Source: Holophagae bacterium (lineage in GTDB: Bacteria > Acidobacteriota > Holophagae > Acanthopleuribacterales > Acanthopleuribacteraceae). Taken from it: 64,000 bases of DNA. Where the stretch lies: assembly GCA_029263455.1 (NCBI GenBank), contig JAJCXM010000008.1:248001-312000 (forward strand). The letters are read 5' to 3'. The notes under the pieces are model-generated. The model was given only the letters and a program-made list of their open reading frames with translations. It had not been told where the DNA came from and did no database searches. The position numbers and the translations under genes are program-made. This document shows positions 59,930 through 64,000 of this stretch, in pieces. How positions within the stretch are numbered: position 1 is the first letter of the stretch; each line of letters starts with the position of its first letter.

Positions 59930-61282
59930 ATGATTGCTAAGAAAGTCCTACCACTAATTTGTTTGTCTTTGTTTGGGTTTGGCCTGTTTGCACAAACCCA
60001 TCACGTGAATTGTCGCATGGAGTTGGATCGTGACGTGTTGCTTGCGGGTGACAATCATACGGCCATCCTGCGGCTGAGCCTTGAGACGCAGCAGCCCAAA
60101 ATAAGTATTGATCGCCCGCCCGTAAATTTGGCCATTGCGTTGGACCGTTCAGGATCCATGCAGGGAGACAAGCTCGAGAAAGCCAAAGAAGCTGCCATAG
60201 CGGCATTTCAGCGCCTATCCAGCCAAGACCGATTCGCCTTGGTTATTTATGATGACCGTGTTGAGACACTGATACCCATGCAGCCCGTTAGCCAGATCCA
60301 ACATGCGGAGCAAATGATTCGCGGCATCACTGCCGGAAGTTCCACCGCGTTGTTTGGTGGCGTCAGTCAAGCTGCGGCTGAGGTGCGCAAGAGCTTGGGA
60401 AATGCTTTTATCCATCGCATTATCTTATTAAGTGATGGTCTTGCAAACGTGGGTCCTTCCAGTCCCGAAGATTTGGGTAGACTTGGAACAGCGCTAGCCA
60501 AAGAGCGAATCACAGTCTCCACCGTGGGCGTGGGCAACGACTACAATGAAGACTTGATGACCCGCCTCTCACAAGGAAGCGATGGCAATACCTACTACGT
60601 AGAATCAAGCGCTGATTTACCACGCATATTCAAAGCAGAATTAGGCGATATCTTTACCATCGTCGCCCGTGACGTTCGCGTTAAGGTAAGTTTTCCGCCT
60701 GGTATTAGGCCCATTGAGTTGATCGGGCGTGAAGGCAAATTGGGCGCACAAGACGTTGAAGTCGTCTTCAATGAATTGTATGGCAGCCAAGAAAAATACG
60801 CGTTGGTGCGTATTGCTATCGACCGCGCTTACCCTAACCAAGATGTGAATGTGGCACAGGCCGGCGTTCACTACTTAGATGCGGTAACCCAAGAAAAACG
60901 TGCGCTTCAACAGTCATTAATCGCCAAGGTTTCCGCCGACGAGCAAGTGGTGGCAGCATCGTCCAATCACGCGGTTCAACGCGGTTATTATCTTAACCAA
61001 AATGCGGTAGCCCAAGATCGAGCCATTTCGTTGGCCGACCAGGGGAATGTCGACGACGCAGTTAAAGAATTGCAAGTGGCAAGTCAAGAGCTCCAACAAA
61101 TAGGCGCGCAAAACAAAGATGTTGTCTTGTTAGAGAAAGCGAAGCAGATGGACGAGTTAGCCAATGAGGTCAAATCGAAAGGAATGACCAAGAAGAACCG
61201 TAAAGTCTTGCGTACTGATAACTACCAAACGATCAAACAACAAAAACAGATCGATCTGAAACAAGACGACGATCAGGACTAA
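59930..61282 (+). CDS. secreted von Willebrand factor A domain protein
   Basis: A 450-residue exported protein with signal peptide (KVLPLICLSLFGFGLFAQ). The VWA domain at ~65-240 has a complete MIDAS motif: ALDRSGSMQGDK (DxSxS), AGSSTALFGGV (Thr) and ILLSDGLANVG (Asp). The C-terminal part is a YfbK-like beta domain with an alpha-helical, Gln/Lys-rich tail. ATG at 59930 follows AGGAG by about 6 bases. It is 14 bases before the sensor kinase gene, so this binding protein probably belongs to the same envelope-stress unit. Confidence 0.9.
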   Translation: MIAKKVLPLICLSLFGFGLFAQTHHVNCRMELDRDVLLAGDNHTAILRLSLETQQPKISIDRPPVNLAIALDRSGSMQGDKLEKAKEAAIAAFQRLSSQDRFALVIYDDRVETLIPMQPVSQIQHAEQMIRGITAGSSTALFGGVSQAAAEVRKSLGNAFIHRIILLSDGLANVGPSSPEDLGRLGTALAKERITVSTVGVGNDYNEDLMTRLSQGSDGNTYYVESSADLPRIFKAELGDIFTIVARDVRVKVSFPPGIRPIELIGREGKLGAQDVEVVFNELYGSQEKYALVRIAIDRAYPNQDVNVAQAGVHYLDAVTQEKRALQQSLIAKVSADEQVVAASSNHAVQRGYYLNQNAVAQDRAISLADQGNVDDAVKELQVASQELQQIGAQNKDVVLLEKAKQMDELANEVKSKGMTKKNRKVLRTDNYQTIKQQKQIDLKQDDDQD

Positions 61283-61296
61283 GGATTATCTCTAAC

Positions 61297-62829
61297 ATGC
61301 GCGATGTAAGAATAGGATTTTGGATCTTATTAGCCGCGACCTTCGTTATTGGGGTCGCGGCAATCATCGCCATGCGTGATTTGCGCCTGACGAGTCAGCG
61401 AAAATTGGTCGATAGTTTGAATCTTCATGCTCAAGTCATGATTAACGATATCAACGGACAGGTAAATACGCTAAAGGCTGAGGCCTTGAAACAGATAGAT
61501 GGTGATTGGTTTGAAGTTGAAAATAAGGCCAGCAATCACCCTCTGGTACGCAATGTGTTTCATTGGCAAGAAGGGCGTGGACTGATCTACCCAATCCAGC
61601 CGATGAGTTCCGAGCAACACCGTTTCTTGACGCGCTTCGACCGCTTGTTTTCGTCCTCGGACTTGGTGGGTCGACTCAATCAAAGTGAGACAGTAACGCC
61701 CGATAGCAGCCATTGGTTGACTTGGTTTTGGGAAGATAAACTCTACGTTTTGGGCTGCCAAGTGAAAGACGGTAAGGTGATTGGCGTAGAGCTTGAACTA
61801 GCTATGGTGATGGCGCGTTTGCTTCCTCAACTTGAAGCGCCCACCAAATACGCCATTTTTCGTATTCTCGATGACAAAGGCCAGGTGGTGGGTATTTGGG
61901 GTTCAACTCAGGCGTCTACGTCGTCCGCGGTTGTGCAGCTACCATTAACCTCAACTTTGCCTCATTGGACCCTGGAAGTCCTGGATCCTCTTGGCTTGAC
62001 GTCCTGGTCGATTTGGGCTCAATTGGCTACTGGATTTTGGGTGTTCTTGACGCTCACTGCCATTGTCGCCAGTGGCTGGCATCTTAGTGTGAGAGCCCGC
62101 GTGGCCTTGGTTGAAGCCAGTCAACGTTCCAACTTTGTGTCCAACGTGTCACATGAACTCAAGACGCCATTGACGTCTATACGTATGTACGCCGAGCTAT
62201 TGAGTGAGAACCGCGTGAAAGATGAAGCTCAACAGAAGAAGTATCTGGGAGTCATTGTTGACGAAGCACACAGATTAACCCGTTTGGTCAACAACGTGCT
62301 CACCTTTTCGCGACTGGATAAGGGTAAGCAGCCGGTGAACAAAACGTCCGTAAGCCTGTCCGACTTGATAGCGCGCATCCAATTGCATGCCCAGCCTCTC
62401 CTTGAGGATCAGGCCTGCGAGTTACAGGTCGTTATGGATGTGATTTTAGAAGACGATGAGATTGAAAGTGATGCTGACGCCTTGGAGCAAGTGCTTTGGA
62501 ACTTGATCGATAACGCGATCAAGTATGGCCGACCAGAACGTCCAAAACCTCACCTCGTCAAGTTATATGTCAACCTTCAGCCAACCATGCTAGAGATGCG
62601 AGTTGAAGACCAGGGCCCTGGCTTGTCTGCCGAGATAGCCAAGCACGTATTTGATGCATTCTACCGGGCCGACAACCAACTTGCTTCACCCTTTGCTGGC
62701 ACGGGCATCGGCTTGGCTATTGCGCGAGGTTTAATGCGCGAGTTAGGCGGCGAACTTTCTTACAAAGAACTCGACATCGGTGGGTGTTTTGTCTTAAGCC
62801 TGCCGCTTGGAACTAGGGTAGCCAAATGA
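61297..62829 (+). CDS. sensor histidine kinase (PhoR/ResE-like)
   Basis: A 510-residue kinase: TM1 near 7-27, a ~220-residue periplasmic sensor, TM2 near 240-260 and no clear HAMP. It then has the H-box FVSNVSHELKTPLTSIRMYA (His near residue 286), N-box LWNLIDNAIKYG, DQGPGLS and GTGIGLAIARG. It probably transmits a signal sensed at the envelope, possibly with the VWA protein encoded 14 bases upstream. The stop overlaps the regulator start (ATGA). Confidence 0.94.
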   Translation: MRDVRIGFWILLAATFVIGVAAIIAMRDLRLTSQRKLVDSLNLHAQVMINDINGQVNTLKAEALKQIDGDWFEVENKASNHPLVRNVFHWQEGRGLIYPIQPMSSEQHRFLTRFDRLFSSSDLVGRLNQSETVTPDSSHWLTWFWEDKLYVLGCQVKDGKVIGVELELAMVMARLLPQLEAPTKYAIFRILDDKGQVVGIWGSTQASTSSAVVQLPLTSTLPHWTLEVLDPLGLTSWSIWAQLATGFWVFLTLTAIVASGWHLSVRARVALVEASQRSNFVSNVSHELKTPLTSIRMYAELLSENRVKDEAQQKKYLGVIVDEAHRLTRLVNNVLTFSRLDKGKQPVNKTSVSLSDLIARIQLHAQPLLEDQACELQVVMDVILEDDEIESDADALEQVLWNLIDNAIKYGRPERPKPHLVKLYVNLQPTMLEMRVEDQGPGLSAEIAKHVFDAFYRADNQLASPFAGTGIGLAIARGLMRELGGELSYKELDIGGCFVLSLPLGTRVAK

Positions 62830-63518
62830 TAGCTAAGATCTTAATTGCAGAAGACGATCGACGAATTCGTGAAGGTCTCGTAGCCACCTTGGAATCCGAA
62901 AAATACGAAGTGCTAGCGTGTCAAGATGGTGCTGAGGCCTTGAGTCGCTGGAAACAAGATCAATTTGATCTTTTGGTACTCGATGTCATGATGCCAGAAC
63001 TCAGTGGCTACGATGTGTGCCGTGAAATACGTAAAACAGATCAGACAACGCCGATCCTCATGTTAACGGCAAAGAGTGAAGAAATTGACAAAGTTGTGGG
63101 CCTCAAGTTGGGTGCAGACGATTACCTGACTAAACCCTTTGGGTTACATGAGTTACTGGCCAGGGTCGAAGCATTATTACGCCGCTGTCGGGCTCAAATG
63201 AATGTTGAGATGGGGTTGCTGTCATTTCGTTTTGGCGTATTGGATGTGGATCCAAAAGCACTCAAAGCGATGCGCCACGGCACGAGTCTAGCCATTAGCG
63301 AACGTGAATTGAAGCTTATGCAGTGTTTTAGACAACATGCAGGCCAAGTCCTCACACGTATCCAACTTTTGGATCAATGTTGGGGGCTTACCTATATGGG
63401 AACGACACGTACCTTAGATCAACACATCGCGCAACTGCGTAAGAAGGTCGAGCCTGCGCCCAATGCTCCTGTTCATGTGGTCACGGTGCATGGCGTCGGC
63501 TATCGCTACGAAGAGTGA
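62826..63518 (+). CDS. OmpR/PhoB-family response regulator
   Basis: A 230-residue regulator: AKILIAEDDRRIREGL acidic pocket, Asp in DLLVLDVMMPELSG near residue 54, DDYLTKPFG Lys, and a winged helix (LAISERELKLMQCFRQHAGQ, TRTLDQHIAQLRKKV, HGVGYRYE). It is the partner of the kinase encoded just upstream, by overlap and family. No binding site could be identified. Confidence 0.94.
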   Translation: MIAKILIAEDDRRIREGLVATLESEKYEVLACQDGAEALSRWKQDQFDLLVLDVMMPELSGYDVCREIRKTDQTTPILMLTAKSEEIDKVVGLKLGADDYLTKPFGLHELLARVEALLRRCRAQMNVEMGLLSFRFGVLDVDPKALKAMRHGTSLAISERELKLMQCFRQHAGQVLTRIQLLDQCWGLTYMGTTRTLDQHIAQLRKKVEPAPNAPVHVVTVHGVGYRYEE

Positions 63519-63641
63519 TTCAGGCTCCCTTAAGAATGGCTAGATATTAAACGCACGCATAGTCGCATGGCCTGGTTTTTTCTACTTGATAGTTCAGTGA
63601 GCAAAAAAAGATAAGAGATTTTGAATGCCGTTTGCACTTTA

Positions 63642-63679
63642 ACGATATGAGGCGAATAGGTCGCCACTAACCATATCGT
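63642..63679 (+). promoter_or_regulatory. nested hairpin in the leader of the last gene
   Basis: An outer stem ACGATATG / CATATCGT (8 bp) encloses an inner GGCGA / TCGCC stem, ending 11 bases before the ATG at 63691. It could modulate ribosome access or be a protein site. Confidence 0.45.
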
Positions 63680-63690
63680 GGAGTGTCTGA

Positions 63691-64000
63691 ATGAAACTTA
63701 AAGCGTGCAGGAATGTGTTCCTAGTCATATGTCTCTTGATTGGATTTTTGCAGCCAGTCAGGTCCTGTGAGGGACCAGTGGAAACGTTTGCAGAATATAT
63801 CGGTGTGGTTGCGATCAGCAATTTGATCGCCTTTGGGTTTTCTGACGCCAGCCAGCCTCAGTTAGGTGTGGCTTGTACGGGTATGGGCGTTGAAGTGACG
63901 GTGGATCCAACCCAGCCATTGATGATGAGTTTCTTTAGTACAGGACTGCAAACAGGCTACTTCGAACCGGGCGACTTCAACGAATGCCCAAACATGAGTT
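63691..64000 (+). CDS. secreted hypothetical protein (partial, C-terminus outside window)
   Basis: 103 codons are visible from ATG at 63691 to the window end without a stop. The N-terminus is a typical signal peptide (KACRNVFLVICLLIGFLQPV, then RSC), and the mature part has spaced Cys residues (SCEGP, ACTGMG, ECPN). No family is recognised. It lies 172 bases after the OmpR regulator, behind a nested leader hairpin, and could be a target of that system. Confidence 0.6.
   Translation, partial: MKLKACRNVFLVICLLIGFLQPVRSCEGPVETFAEYIGVVAISNLIAFGFSDASQPQLGVACTGMGVEVTVDPTQPLMMSFFSTGLQTGYFEPGDFNECPNMS

Overview
The window looks like a chromosomal stretch of a free-living, probably marine Acidobacteriota bacterium (Holophagae / Acanthopleuribacter-like is my best guess). 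The reasons are moderate G+C, an Oar-like TonB receptor with an N-terminal carboxypeptidase-regulatory domain, two ECF sigma factors of the TIGR02999 type each fused by overlapping codons to a Ser/Thr kinase with TPRs, and three very large histidine kinases with two-component-regulator propeller sensors. This placement is inferred from gene families, not from a marker gene. No rRNA, tRNA, transposase, phage gene or CRISPR array was recognised.

Layout. 1-6280: partial ParA/MinD-like ATPase, PP2C-like phosphatase, alpha/beta hydrolase, ACP phosphodiesterase-like protein, sterol-desaturase-type hydroxylase, heme O synthase (ctaB) and a PfkB sugar kinase. 6333-8317: QseBC-like two-component pair. 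8385-13288: ECF sigma plus Ser/Thr kinase-TPR operon, divergent from a secreted three-repeat propeller-like protein. 13508-21853: MscS channel, two overlapping giant propeller histidine kinases, and a divergent small membrane protein. 21926-26870: SppA, SDR, DoxX and two unknown secreted proteins. 26926-29140: BtuB-like receptor under a clear cobalamin riboswitch. 29286-35713: small membrane proteins, a secreted protein with a repeated module, DUF4199 with a membrane LuxR regulator, and a large Oar-like TonB receptor. 36648-51868: a long co-directional signalling/surface region (secreted double DJ-1/PfpI protein, ECF sigma, Ser/Thr kinase-TPR, propeller histidine kinase, NarL-type regulator, 1562-residue BNR-repeat secreted protein, DUF2780, SpoIIAA-like). 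52300-64000: tandem hairpin repeats, a PlpD-like patatin autotransporter, zinc alcohol dehydrogenase, YchJ, a TPR-beta-lactamase-like protein, DksA-like protein, BI-1 family protein, and a VWA protein operonic with a PhoR-like kinase and OmpR regulator.

The dominant theme is envelope and stress signalling by phosphorylation. Ser/Thr kinases are coupled to ECF sigmas whose region 2.2 carries Thr where acidic residues are usual, a PP2C phosphatase is present in the same window, and one of the two tandem propeller kinases appears to have lost its phosphoacceptor His. The most interesting candidates are the phospho-switch sigma/kinase pairs, the active/inactive kinase couple, the duplicated inserts inside the third propeller kinase, and the shared C-terminal module of two secreted proteins.
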